DNA from: Winogradskyella costae
GTDB taxonomy: Bacteria > Bacteroidota > Bacteroidia > Flavobacteriales > Flavobacteriaceae
Direction of reading: 5' to 3'
Assembly (NCBI RefSeq): GCF_013403865.1
Contig: NZ_JABFDK010000004.1
Coordinates: 1 to 64,000, forward strand
DNA length: 64,000 nt
The position numbers and the translations under genes are program-made. The notes beneath the pieces were generated by a model. It was given only the letters and a program-made list of their open reading frames with translations, had not been told where the DNA came from and ran no database searches. This document shows positions 23,481 through 32,938 of the stretch, piece after piece. How positions within the stretch are numbered: position 1 is the first letter of the stretch; every line of letters begins with the position of its first letter.

Positions 23481-23515
23481 AAGACCTTTCAAATTAATTT
23501 TATCTGAAAGGTCTT
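23481..23515 (-). terminator. terminator of the aminopeptidase-permease gene
   Basis: AAGACCTTTCA (23481-23491) pairs perfectly with TGAAAGGTCTT (23505-23515). Read leftward, the stem is followed by TTTTTTATTT. It lies 22 bases after the stop codon of the 23538-27185 gene. The same stem sequence recurs at 34559-34592. Confidence 0.85.
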
Positions 23516-23537
23516 CAATATTAAAACTTAACTCTAA

Positions 23538-26500
23538 TTATAGTTTTTGACGGTTATCACCAGAGTTTCTATCAATTAACTTATTATATGGGTCTACACC
23601 AACTTCTGTCGGTTTCTCATCTACAATAATTGATATTTTATTATCAATAGCAGTAATTTTATGCTTCTTAAGATGCAGTTGCTCTTCTTTCATTTTTCCA
23701 TCAACATCTTTCTCTGTAAAGATTCCGATATCAATATAATCTTGTAATTGAAGCGATAAGACAGGTTTCGTTTTTCCTTCTGGTAAATATGAAATAGAAT
23801 CTCTTCCGACTTCAGAAAATAATTGTTTTCCTTTTTCGTCATTTCTGTATTTACTGACTTCAAATTCTATATCTACTTTATACTTACCATTATCTAATTC
23901 GGTAGATGTTGTGCTTGTAATACGGTTGTCATAAACCGTAATGGTTTCAAACATATCTTTAATGACATATTGTAAGCTATCTGGAGTTACCGCTTTAAAA
24001 TGATTCACCATATCAATAGACGTTGTATAAGGTGGTTCTTGAAACTTCACTTTTTCAATATACGTTTTTAAGGCTCCATTTAAAACATCCTCTCCAATAT
24101 AATCGCTAAGTGCATATAATACCAATGACCCTTTCTGATAATGAATATAACCTTGTCCGTCGTTATACATTAGAGCATTTTCACGTTTTCGCTCAAACGT
24201 TCTTCTCAATAAATAATCGTCTAAAGCTTTTTTCAAAAACTTACGCATTTGTGACATTCCTAATTCTTTTTCAAGAACCTTTAAAGACACATATTCCGAT
24301 AAGCTTTCTGACAACATGGTGGCTCCTAAAACATCAGCTCCAATGACTTGGTGTGCCCACCATTGATGTGCTACTTCATGAACTGTAATCGCGTACGTAT
24401 AATCTATTCCTCCGTCTTCACTATCATCTACTTCCGCAATAAAACCAGTATCTCCCCCAAATGGAATCGTATTTGGAAACGATTGTGCAAAACCACCACT
24501 TGGGAATTCTACAATACGCAATTGCCTATGTTGATAAGGGCTGAAATTCTCGCTGTTATATGCTAATGAGGCTTTCATTCCATCCATCATGCGATCTAAA
24601 TTATATTCATGTCCTTTATGATAGTAAATTTCTAAACTCACATCGTTCCATTTATCTTTTTTCACTTCATACTTTGCGGAATTGAAGGCGTAAAAATTCA
24701 AGATTTTACTATCCATTTTATAATGAAAATAGCGTCTTCCGTCTTCTACCCATTCCTTTTGAAGATAACCTGGAGCAATCGCAATTTGATCTTCACTAGT
24801 ACTCACTGTCGCTTCAAAATCGATCCAATCACTATCCTTTGCAATATAGGTGTTACCTAATGCTGTGGAATCTGATGGATGTGGTTTTAACTTATTTGGA
24901 GGTAAATCGTATTTTTTACGGGTTTTATCATCCGTAAGCTCACCTCCGTTATATCCTAAACTAGGAAACAATTGCATATTATTAATAAATGTTCCGTTTT
25001 CGATAATAGGTGAATTAGAAACGAGAAACGTATTAGGTTTATTTTTTACCGTGAAGTTTAACGTCATGGAGTCACCTGGCATCAATGCTTGTTTCAACCT
25101 ATAAATATCAAAATTGTATAATGTATCTTCTGAAACCAAGGTGTTTTCACGATTAAATTTAAACGTACTTGGATAATCATTATGATTTAAGAAAATACTA
25201 TCAATAGCAGTATCTGTTTTGTTAATCATAGCGTACTCACCAGACGATTCAAAATTACGATCATCTATAAATAAATCCATGTTTACTTTAACAGAAACAA
25301 TCCGAGGTTGCGCATAGTTTTCGTATTTCTTATAGGTTTTTTCCCATTCAACAGTCATTTCTTCAACTTCTTTAGAAGAATAACGGTCGTTATTAATATT
25401 TGTAGCGTTATAAATAGTGTAACCCATTGTTAAAAAACCTCCTAAAAGCACTACAAACGTAATGGCAATTGGTGCTGTAAATCTTGCTATAGCAATCGAT
25501 AAACGCTCTCTAAATGAATGCGGCAAACCACGTACCCAAAAGAGAGCAGCAATAAGCATTAGTACTAAGCCGCCAAGTACCCAATAAAATTTATAAGTTA
25601 AATAATTGGCTAAGGAATCCCCGTAACCATTCATATCATTGAACCCAAACCCAGGACCTTCGTTATATTTAAATACCGCTTGTTCTACACCCGCCAAACT
25701 TAAAAATGGGATGGCTATAGAAATCACTAAAAGTACAAACAGACCTAAGTATGGATTTCTAATTAATGTTTGAATAGATAAGGCCAAGAATGCCCAAATC
25801 ACATAATTAATTAGTTTTAAACCGAAAAGCTCTTTTATATATAAACCAAGTTCAATATCGAAATATCCTTTATACAGTTGAAATAAAATACCTGAAACCA
25901 TAATAACGGTAAGCAGTAGTATTTGCATTTTAACTATGGCAATAAACTTAGATAAGAATAACGACCAGTTTGGTATTGGTGTTACGTCCTCTAAACCATG
26001 AACGTTTGCTATTTTACTTCTGTTCACCAGCATACCTGCATATAAAAATGTACAAATATTAATAGCAAATACAAATGCACTACCCCCTCGTAGCATTAAC
26101 CAAGTTCTAGGATACGTTGTTGTTCCGTATGGATTACTTACGTCTGCTAAAGCAATTAACACGACTATTAATCCGACTAAAACAATACTGATAAATGGCC
26201 AACTTTTAACGATGTACTTAAATTCTACATTAGAAATTTTCCATGTCGCTTTTAAATTCTGAACAAAAGAGTAATCGTTAACAACCTTTGGCAGATTGAT
26301 CTTTGTGATACCCCCGAAATTACGTTTTATTGCACGTTCTCCCTTTGATTTTTTAAATAATGAAATGGTCATTGCATTTTGACTAAATGTAAAGAACTTA
26401 AACACCAAACCAAACACTAAACTAGCCACACCCAACCATATTAAACGGTTATACAGAATCACTTCTTTAATAGGAATATGTAATTCATTTTGTTCATAAA

Positions 26501-27185
26501 CTGTCCAGTAACGCGTATAATAATCAGAAGCTGAAGACCCAAAAGGATCAAATAATGCCGCTAAATAACGACTATCAGGATCTGACAATAAATTATCAGT
26601 GACTCCCTGAATAAAAAGCAATAAAATTACCGTTATAAAACCTGCCGCAATATTTCGTGTAAAGGTGACGACTGCAAAAACAATAGCACCAAACAAAAGT
26701 ATATTAGGCAGAATAAAAAGCCAATACGCATCGAAATACGATTTGAAATCAAACGCTATAATCAAATCAGAATTGGTACCCGGCAACCTAAAACCAATAA
26801 ACATTCCAATTCCAATGGTAAAAACTATGAGCGTTACGACTGTAATTGCACTAAAGAATTTAGCAAATAAATAATTGGCTTTTGTAAATGGATACGAATA
26901 TAAAATAGAATGCATTTCACTTTTAAAATCCCTATTAATAGAAGCTCCTATGATTGACGGAAATAGAAAGAAAATTAAAATAGTAAGTCCATTAAAAAGG
27001 TTAGAAATTCCGATTGGAGAATTCACAATCCTTGATGAACTTGTTGTGGCTGTAATACTATCAAAGATGCCCGCTGTTGTCGCAGCCATAAATAATGATA
27101 ACATAAAGAAAATCGCCATATAAATATAAGTCGCAGGTCGTTTTAACCAGTACTTTAATTCATAAAAAAATATTGTAGAAAACAT
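23538..27185 (-). CDS. ABC-2 type permease fused to M1-family aminopeptidase
   Basis: A 1215-residue fusion. The N-terminal half (about 1-590) has a dozen or so transmembrane segments arranged as two ABC-2-type permease units. The C-terminal half is an extracytoplasmic gluzincin aminopeptidase domain of the M1 family, with the zinc motif H-E-V-A-H-Q-W-W near residue 936 and the third ligand Glu in S-E-S-L-S-E-Y about 19 residues on. Such fusions are known in Bacteroidota. It lies 24 bases behind the ABC ATPase gene at 27210, its obvious partner. The substrate is unknown. Confidence 0.9.
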   Translation of the reverse strand: MFSTIFFYELKYWLKRPATYIYMAIFFMLSLFMAATTAGIFDSITATTSSSRIVNSPIGISNLFNGLTILIFFLFPSIIGASINRDFKSEMHSILYSYPFTKANYLFAKFFSAITVVTLIVFTIGIGMFIGFRLPGTNSDLIIAFDFKSYFDAYWLFILPNILLFGAIVFAVVTFTRNIAAGFITVILLLFIQGVTDNLLSDPDSRYLAALFDPFGSSASDYYTRYWTVYEQNELHIPIKEVILYNRLIWLGVASLVFGLVFKFFTFSQNAMTISLFKKSKGERAIKRNFGGITKINLPKVVNDYSFVQNLKATWKISNVEFKYIVKSWPFISIVLVGLIVVLIALADVSNPYGTTTYPRTWLMLRGGSAFVFAINICTFLYAGMLVNRSKIANVHGLEDVTPIPNWSLFLSKFIAIVKMQILLLTVIMVSGILFQLYKGYFDIELGLYIKELFGLKLINYVIWAFLALSIQTLIRNPYLGLFVLLVISIAIPFLSLAGVEQAVFKYNEGPGFGFNDMNGYGDSLANYLTYKFYWVLGGLVLMLIAALFWVRGLPHSFRERLSIAIARFTAPIAITFVVLLGGFLTMGYTIYNATNINNDRYSSKEVEEMTVEWEKTYKKYENYAQPRIVSVKVNMDLFIDDRNFESSGEYAMINKTDTAIDSIFLNHNDYPSTFKFNRENTLVSEDTLYNFDIYRLKQALMPGDSMTLNFTVKNKPNTFLVSNSPIIENGTFINNMQLFPSLGYNGGELTDDKTRKKYDLPPNKLKPHPSDSTALGNTYIAKDSDWIDFEATVSTSEDQIAIAPGYLQKEWVEDGRRYFHYKMDSKILNFYAFNSAKYEVKKDKWNDVSLEIYYHKGHEYNLDRMMDGMKASLAYNSENFSPYQHRQLRIVEFPSGGFAQSFPNTIPFGGDTGFIAEVDDSEDGGIDYTYAITVHEVAHQWWAHQVIGADVLGATMLSESLSEYVSLKVLEKELGMSQMRKFLKKALDDYLLRRTFERKRENALMYNDGQGYIHYQKGSLVLYALSDYIGEDVLNGALKTYIEKVKFQEPPYTTSIDMVNHFKAVTPDSLQYVIKDMFETITVYDNRITSTTSTELDNGKYKVDIEFEVSKYRNDEKGKQLFSEVGRDSISYLPEGKTKPVLSLQLQDYIDIGIFTEKDVDGKMKEEQLHLKKHKITAIDNKISIIVDEKPTEVGVDPYNKLIDRNSGDNRQKL

Positions 27186-27209
27186 AGATGTACTTTTTAG
27201 GTTAAAAAA

Positions 27210-28100
27210 TTAAACGGCACTTACAGGTTCGTCTTGCTTTAGTGCTATAAAGTACACATCGTCTAATTGTGGCTCAACAGATTTAAAATCATCACTGGGT
27301 TGCGAATCATTAAAAACACGAATATTAAGTGAATTATCTTCATTATAGTTAGAAGACAATATATTGTATTGCCCTTCATGCGCTTCTAAATCATCTCTAT
27401 CTATAATCTTAGTCCAAATACGTCCTTGTAATTCTTGTCTTGCCTGAGATGGCGTAGCTTGTTTTAAGATACGACCACCATTTAAAATTGCCATATCGTT
27501 ACAAAGTTCCTTTACATCTTCAACAATATGTGTCGAAAAAATTACGGTACAATTGGTACCAACTTCACGAAGTACATTTAAAAAACGATGACGTTCTGCG
27601 GGATCTAATCCTGCCGTTGGTTCATCTACGATAATTAATTTAGGATTGTTCAATAGCAGCTGTGCAATACCAAAACGTTGTTTCATTCCACCAGAATAAC
27701 CCGCCACATGCTTTTTACGCATATCGTACAAATTGGTAATATCTAAAACTTCTTTTACAATAGCTTGTCTATCTGTTTTTGAACTTATACCTTTTAAAGT
27801 TGCAAAATAATCTAACAACGCTTCTGCTGACATTTTTGGATACACACCAAACGACTGGGGTAAATAACCCAATACTTTTCTCAAAGCCATTTTATCTTCT
27901 AAAACGTTGATATCACCAAACATTATAGACCCAGAATCTGGACTTTGCAATGTAGAAATGGTTCGCATTAATGAAGACTTACCAGCTCCGTTTGGTCCTA
28001 AAAGTCCAAACATTCCTGTCCCGATTTCAAGGTTAAGATTATCAATGGCTTTAACACCATTTTTATAGGTTTTAGTAAGGTTCGTTATAACTAGTTTCAT
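27210..28100 (-). CDS. ABC transporter ATP-binding protein
   Basis: A 296-residue ATPase with Walker A G-P-N-G-A-G-K-S (about residues 35-42), Q-loop P-Q-S-F-G-V-Y, signature Y-S-G-G-M-K-Q-R, Walker B L-I-I-V-D-E-P and H-loop S-T-H-I-V. The C-terminal 80 residues form the extra domain common in ABC-2 export ATPases. It is the first gene of a two-gene operon with the permease-aminopeptidase fusion. Confidence 0.92.
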   Translation of the reverse strand: MKLVITNLTKTYKNGVKAIDNLNLEIGTGMFGLLGPNGAGKSSLMRTISTLQSPDSGSIMFGDINVLEDKMALRKVLGYLPQSFGVYPKMSAEALLDYFATLKGISSKTDRQAIVKEVLDITNLYDMRKKHVAGYSGGMKQRFGIAQLLLNNPKLIIVDEPTAGLDPAERHRFLNVLREVGTNCTVIFSTHIVEDVKELCNDMAILNGGRILKQATPSQARQELQGRIWTKIIDRDDLEAHEGQYNILSSNYNEDNSLNIRVFNDSQPSDDFKSVEPQLDDVYFIALKQDEPVSAV

Positions 28101-28130
28101 GAGTTTATATTTATTTGATTTTTATGGTCA

Positions 28131-28191
28131 CATGGAACATCCTAATTAATAATTCGAAGGATCATCAAATTTTCAGGATGGATGTTTCATG
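28131..28191. promoter_or_regulatory. long inverted repeat in the divergent ABC/M42 intergenic region
   Basis: CATGGAACATCC (28131-28142) and GGATGTTTCATG (28180-28191) are complementary at 11 of 12 bases, 37 bases apart. They begin 31 bases upstream of the ABC ATPase start codon. The spacing suggests two operator half sites or a hairpin in the leader of the ABC operon rather than a terminator. Confidence 0.4.
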
Positions 28192-28322
28192 ATTTTTAAT
28201 TTAAGTTTAAGGTTCGTTGATGGATTAGTGTAAAAATAGATGAATTTGTTACAAAAATTTTTCAAAAGTCATTAAAAGCTTAGGAAATCCTTTTATTTTT
28301 ACACAAATTCAAAATAGTTATT

Positions 28323-29411
28323 ATGGCTTCTAAAAGCATACTCAATAAAAAATCACTCGATTTCCTCGAAAAATACCTAAACAACGCCTCTCCTACTGGT
28401 TATGAATGGGAAGGACAAAAAATTTGGATGGATTATCTAAAACCTTATGCTGATGAATTTATCACAGATACTTATGGTTCTGCCGTTGCCGTTATTAATC
28501 CGGACGCTAAGTTTAAAGTGGTTATTGAAGGACATGCCGATGAAATTTCTTGGTATGTGAACTACATTTCTGATAACGGTTTAATTTACGTGATTAGAAA
28601 TGGTGGAAGTGATCACCAAATTGCTCCAAGTAAAATTGTAAATATTCATACTAAAAATGGTATCGTTAAAGGTGTTTTTGGTTGGCCAGCAATTCATACC
28701 AGAAATAAAGCCAAAGAACAAGCTCCAAAACCAGATAATATTACTATCGATGTTGGAGCAAAAGATAAAGAAGAGGTTGAAAAAATGGGGGTTCATGTAG
28801 GGTGTGTTATTACATATCCTGACGAATTTCATATTCTTAACAACGACAAGTTTGTTTGTCGTGCTTTAGATAACAGAATGGGTGGTTTCATGATTGCTGA
28901 AGTAGCGCGTTTATTGAAAGAAAACAAGAAAACCTTACCTTTTGGACTTTATATTACCAATTCTGTACAAGAAGAAATAGGTTTACGTGGTGCTGAAATG
29001 ATTGCACAAACTATTAAGCCTAACGTTGCCATTGTAACTGATGTAACGCACGATACGACAACTCCAATGATTGAGCAAAAAACACAAGGTTATGCTGAAA
29101 TTGGGAAAGGACCAGTTATTGCTTATGCACCAGCTGTGCAACAAAAATTAAGAGATTTAATCACAGATACAGCTGAAGAAAAAAATATACCTTTTCAACG
29201 TGCTGCATTATCTAGAGCTACCGGAACAGACACTGATGCCTTTGCTTATAGTAATGGTGGCGTCGCTTCTGCACTAATATCATTACCTTTACGTTACATG
29301 CATACCACTGTAGAAATGGTACATAGAGACGATGTAGAAAATGTGATTAAATTGATTTATGAAACATTACTTAAAATAGAAGACGGAGAAACGTTTAGTT
29401 ATTTTAAATAA
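28323..29411 (+). CDS. M42-family metallopeptidase
   Basis: A 362-residue aminopeptidase of the M42 (glutamyl aminopeptidase/cellulase M-like) family, which forms large cytosolic tetrahedral complexes using two metal ions. Visible ligands: E-G-H-A-D-E-I near residues 64-70, C-R-A-L-D-N-R near 180-186, V-Q-E-E-I-G near 218-223 with the catalytic Glu, and D-V-T-H-D near 239-243. No signal peptide is present, in line with a cytosolic role in peptide degradation. Confidence 0.92.
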   Translation: MASKSILNKKSLDFLEKYLNNASPTGYEWEGQKIWMDYLKPYADEFITDTYGSAVAVINPDAKFKVVIEGHADEISWYVNYISDNGLIYVIRNGGSDHQIAPSKIVNIHTKNGIVKGVFGWPAIHTRNKAKEQAPKPDNITIDVGAKDKEEVEKMGVHVGCVITYPDEFHILNNDKFVCRALDNRMGGFMIAEVARLLKENKKTLPFGLYITNSVQEEIGLRGAEMIAQTIKPNVAIVTDVTHDTTTPMIEQKTQGYAEIGKGPVIAYAPAVQQKLRDLITDTAEEKNIPFQRAALSRATGTDTDAFAYSNGGVASALISLPLRYMHTTVEMVHRDDVENVIKLIYETLLKIEDGETFSYFK

Positions 29412-29418
29412 AAACACA

Positions 29419-29451
29419 AGACCTGTTAGGCTTTAAAAATCTGACGGGTCT
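29419..29451 (+). terminator. weak terminator between the M42 and NUDIX genes
   Basis: AGACCTGTTAG (29419-29429) pairs with CTGACGGGTCT (29441-29451) over 11 positions, including two G-T wobbles, with an AT-rich loop. The following TAATTATATA is not a good T run, so termination may be partial and the NUDIX gene could be read through. Confidence 0.5.
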
Positions 29452-29459
29452 AATTATAT

Positions 29460-30020
29460 ATGGACGAATATCTTGACATAGTAGATGAGAAATGTCGACC
29501 AACGGGTGAAACAGCTTTAAAATCTGAAATTCACAAAAACGGTTGGTTGCATAATACTGTACATGTGTGGTTTTACACTTTGGACGGTCATATACTTTTG
29601 CAACAACGTTCACATAAAAAATCAATTTGTCCATTACTTTGGGATGTCTCTGTTGCAGGACATGTAGATGCTGGTGAAACTATAGAAGCCGCTGCCGTTA
29701 GAGAAACTAAAGAAGAAATTGGTTTAGACATTCACCCAAATGATTTACGCAGAATAGGAACACATTACCATGAAGCCTCCTATTTTAATGGAGCCATTCA
29801 AGATAATGAGTTTCATCATATTTTCATTTCAAAACTAAAAGTGCCTTTAAAGAATTTACTTCCAGATCCTACCGAAGTTGAAGCCTTAAAATTAGTTTCT
29901 CTAGAAACTTTTGGCGATTTGGCACTTAATAGTGGCAAAAACATGCACTTTGTCTCAACTAATGAAGGCTATTATCATTTTGTCAATCATGAAATATATT
30001 CCGAACTTTTTCCTGAATGA
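29460..30020 (+). CDS. NUDIX hydrolase
   Basis: A 186-residue protein with a complete NUDIX box, G-H-V-D-A-G-E-T, I-E-A-A-A-V-R-E-T and K-E-E-I-G-L, at about residues 67-89. The N-terminal D-I-V-D-E-x-x-R-P-T-G and H-N-T-V-H-V-W block resembles the subgroup annotated as isopentenyl-diphosphate-isomerase-like NUDIX hydrolases. The substrate is probably a nucleoside diphosphate derivative and not certain. Its stop codon overlaps the ATG of the PrsW-like gene (ATGA at 30017-30020). Confidence 0.9.
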   Translation: MDEYLDIVDEKCRPTGETALKSEIHKNGWLHNTVHVWFYTLDGHILLQQRSHKKSICPLLWDVSVAGHVDAGETIEAAAVRETKEEIGLDIHPNDLRRIGTHYHEASYFNGAIQDNEFHHIFISKLKVPLKNLLPDPTEVEALKLVSLETFGDLALNSGKNMHFVSTNEGYYHFVNHEIYSELFPE

Positions 30021-30694
30021 ATCTACTCCTACTAGCCGTCGCACCTATCTGTGCCGTTCTTCTATATATTTACGTTCAAGATAAACACGAAAAAGAACCA
30101 AGAGGTCTTTTGATTAAAAGCTTTCTTTTGGGAGCTATTTTAAGCATTTTGATTGTTTTTATATTATATTTTTTCACAGGGCGATTAATTCCTATCACTG
30201 ATGAATTCAGTATATGGCAGCAATTCATTCAGGCCTTTATAGTTGTGGCGTTATCAGAAGAATTCAGCAAGTACGTCATTGTAAAATATTATGCACAACC
30301 CAAAAAAGCATTCAACGAACCTTATGATGGTATTATCTATGCTGTAATGGTTTCCATGGGTTTTGCTTGTACAGAAAACATTATGTATGTCATTGATGGT
30401 GGTTATCAAACTGCTATTTTAAGAGCATTCACTGCTGTTCCGGCTCATGCTGTTTTCGGTATACTTATGGGCTTTTACATGGGAAAGGCCAAATTCTCAA
30501 ATAACAGATTAGTTCTTAATCTGACCGGTTTGGTATTAGCCGTATTGTTTCATGGAGCTTATGATTTCTTTTTATTTATAGGCTTTATTCCTGGTATTTC
30601 CATTGGTGCTTTTGTGTCTTTAATTATTGGTATTGTATTATCCCGAAAAGCGATTAAGCGACATCAAGAAGATTCACAATTTAAATCCTTGTAA
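30017..30694 (+). CDS. PrsW-family intramembrane metalloprotease
   Basis: A 225-residue polytopic membrane protein of the PrsW family. The expected active-site residues are present: E-E-F near residues 79-81 (A-L-S-E-E-F-S-K-Y), G-F-A-C-T-E-N near 115-121, P-A-H-A near 141-144 and F-H-G-A-Y-D near 176-181. In Bacillus, PrsW cleaves an anti-sigma factor; the substrate here is unknown. It overlaps the NUDIX gene by four bases, indicating coupled translation. Confidence 0.9.
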   Translation: MNLLLLAVAPICAVLLYIYVQDKHEKEPRGLLIKSFLLGAILSILIVFILYFFTGRLIPITDEFSIWQQFIQAFIVVALSEEFSKYVIVKYYAQPKKAFNEPYDGIIYAVMVSMGFACTENIMYVIDGGYQTAILRAFTAVPAHAVFGILMGFYMGKAKFSNNRLVLNLTGLVLAVLFHGAYDFFLFIGFIPGISIGAFVSLIIGIVLSRKAIKRHQEDSQFKSL

Positions 30695-30788
30695 TATTCG
30701 TAATATTCATAAAATAAACCTTAAAAATTTCATATTTTGCAGTAGATTTAGTGATTTTTGATGAAAATCACGTAATAAACTCAATATT

Positions 30789-31265
30789 ATGTACAAAATA
30801 AAAGTTAACACGTCCTATGTTTTTAATGTCACAAACGAAAACATTGAACAACTAGACGCTGTTGAAACAGCCAATAATAAATATCATATTCTTCAAGACC
30901 ACACTCCTATAAATGCCGAAATCATAACATCTGATTTTAATCAAAAATTATATACAATTAAAGTGAATAATAACACTTATGAGGTTGATATTTATGATGC
31001 CTTAGACCAACAAATCGAGGCCTTAGGTTTTGAAATTGGTGCATCAAAACAAGTTAATGATATTAAAGCTCCAATGCCTGGCCTCATATTAGAAATCAAT
31101 ATAAAAGAAGGTCAACAGGTTAAAGAAAATGATGTGTTATTAATTTTAGAAGCTATGAAAATGGAAAATGTGATTAATTCACCTCGGGAAGGAGTTATAA
31201 AATCCATTCAGGTAAAACAAGGTCAGACTGTCGATAAAAACATGCTTTTAATTGAGTTTGAGTAA
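30789..31265 (+). CDS. biotin carboxyl carrier subunit of acyl-CoA carboxylase
   Basis: A 158-residue protein whose C-terminal about 70 residues form a biotinyl domain. The biotin attachment site is E-A-M-K-M-E-N with Lys at about 124, and the upstream A-P-M-P-G-L-I block is typical. The N-terminal about 80 residues form a small beta domain seen in carrier subunits of propionyl-CoA-type carboxylases. It is the first of three genes that together make a full biotin-dependent acyl-CoA carboxylase. Confidence 0.9.
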   Translation: MYKIKVNTSYVFNVTNENIEQLDAVETANNKYHILQDHTPINAEIITSDFNQKLYTIKVNNNTYEVDIYDALDQQIEALGFEIGASKQVNDIKAPMPGLILEINIKEGQQVKENDVLLILEAMKMENVINSPREGVIKSIQVKQGQTVDKNMLLIEFE

Positions 31266-31285
31266 AATTAACGTCAGTTGGAGTG

Positions 31286-31365
31286 TTCTGCCTTTTTAGG
31301 CAGAATCTACCGAGAACCTTTCAATAAAACAAGTTTAATTAAAAAGATACCTGCTTTGGCAGGTA
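31286..31365 (+). promoter_or_regulatory. two perfect hairpins between the biotin-carrier and biotin-carboxylase genes
   Basis: TTCTGCC-N6-GGCAGAA (31286-31305) and TACCTGC-TTTG-GCAGGTA (31348-31365) are each perfect 7-base-pair stems. The second ends 5 bases before the ATG of the next gene, so it occupies the place of a ribosome-binding site. They could tune translation or processing between the two cistrons, or be small dispersed palindromic repeats. Confidence 0.5.
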
Positions 31366-31370
31366 ATACT

Positions 31371-32810
31371 ATGAAAAAACTATTAGTCGCAAACAGAGGA
31401 GAAATCGCCATAAGAGTCATGCAAACCGCAAAGAAAATGGGCATTAAAACGGTTGCTGTATTTTCTGAAGCCGATAGAAATTCTCCACACGTTAAATACG
31501 CAGATCAAGCCGTTTGTATTGGCCCTGCACCGTCCAATGAATCGTATTTACGAGGAGATAAAATTATTGAAGTTTCAAAAAAACTCAATGTTGATGCCAT
31601 TCATCCTGGTTATGGATTCTTAAGTGAAAATGCAGATTTTGCCGAATTGTGTGAAGCTAATGACATTATTTTTATCGGACCACGTTCTAAAGCGATCCGT
31701 GTTATGGGAAGCAAATTAGCGGCAAAAGAAACGGTTAAAGCCTACAATATACCTATGGTTCCGGGTACTGATGAAGCCATTACGGATATTCCTGAAGCTA
31801 AGGAAATAGCAAAAGAAATCGGGTTCCCTATCCTTATTAAAGCCTCTGCTGGAGGTGGAGGAAAAGGAATGCGTATTGTTGAAAACGAAGCTGAATTTGA
31901 ATCGCAAATGGACAGAGCTATCAGTGAGGCCAAAAATGCCTTTGGAGATGGTTCTGTATTTATTGAAAAATATGTGGCATCACCTAGACATATCGAAATA
32001 CAAATAATGGCAGATATGCATGGCCATGTTATTCATTTATTTGAACGCGAATGCTCCGTACAACGTCGCCATCAAAAAGTAGTCGAAGAAGCTCCTTCTG
32101 CGGTTTTAACGCCAGAACTTAGAGAAAAAATGGGACAAGCTGCTATTAATGTAGCACGTTCTTGTGATTATATCGGTGCCGGAACAGTCGAATTTTTATT
32201 GGATGACAATCTGAATTTCTATTTTTTAGAAATGAATACTAGACTTCAAGTTGAACACCCTGTTTCGGAGTGGATTGCTGGAGTCGATTTAGTAGAACTT
32301 CAAATTAAAATTGCTAGAGGCGAACATCTTAATATCAAACAAGAGCATTTAAAAATTAACGGTCACGCTTTAGAGTTACGAGTTTATGCTGAAGATCCGA
32401 TGAATGATTTTTTACCTAGCGTGGGGAATTTAGAAGTTTACGTACTACCTGAGGGTAAAAATATAAGAGTCGATAATGGTTTTGAACAAGGTATGGACAT
32501 CCCTATTTATTACGATCCAATGCTATCTAAACTAATCACTTATGGCAAAACACGTGAAGAAGCCATTGAACTGATGATAGAAGCCATTGACAACTATCAT
32601 ATAGAAGGAGTGCAAACTACCTTGCCTTTCGGTCGTTTTGTTTTTGAGCACGATGCTTTTAGAAGTGGAAATTTTGATACGCATTTTGTAAAAAAGTACT
32701 ACTCACCTAGCCTTTTACAAGATCAGGAAACATTAGAAGCAGAAATTGCTGCAAAAATTGCCTTAAAGCATTTTTTAAAAGAACAAAACATTTTAAAAGT
32801 ACCGCGTTAG
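31371..32810 (+). CDS. accC: biotin carboxylase subunit of acyl-CoA carboxylase
   Basis: A 479-residue ATP-grasp enzyme that carboxylates the biotin of the carrier protein. It starts M-K-K-L-L-V-A-N-R-G-E-I-A-I-R. The ATP loop A-S-A-G-G-G-G-K-G-M-R is near residue 160, with E-M-N-T-R-L-Q-V-E-H-P-V-S-E as catalytic core near 285 and L-R-V-Y-A-E-D-P further on. The ATG at 31371 is chosen because the frame extends upstream to 31278 only through the hairpin region, with residues unlike the family. Its role is in propionyl-CoA or acetyl-CoA carboxylation; the symbol is by family. Confidence 0.93.
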   Translation: MKKLLVANRGEIAIRVMQTAKKMGIKTVAVFSEADRNSPHVKYADQAVCIGPAPSNESYLRGDKIIEVSKKLNVDAIHPGYGFLSENADFAELCEANDIIFIGPRSKAIRVMGSKLAAKETVKAYNIPMVPGTDEAITDIPEAKEIAKEIGFPILIKASAGGGGKGMRIVENEAEFESQMDRAISEAKNAFGDGSVFIEKYVASPRHIEIQIMADMHGHVIHLFERECSVQRRHQKVVEEAPSAVLTPELREKMGQAAINVARSCDYIGAGTVEFLLDDNLNFYFLEMNTRLQVEHPVSEWIAGVDLVELQIKIARGEHLNIKQEHLKINGHALELRVYAEDPMNDFLPSVGNLEVYVLPEGKNIRVDNGFEQGMDIPIYYDPMLSKLITYGKTREEAIELMIEAIDNYHIEGVQTTLPFGRFVFEHDAFRSGNFDTHFVKKYYSPSLLQDQETLEAEIAAKIALKHFLKEQNILKVPR

Positions 32811-32938
32811 TTTTAAGTCGCAGTTTCAGTCTACAGCATTTTTTATTCCACTGATAACAAAACGACAACTAACTAGACTATAAACAACATAATACACAGA
32901 GCGTTGCACAATTACGCATTTGCCAGAAACCATAGAGC

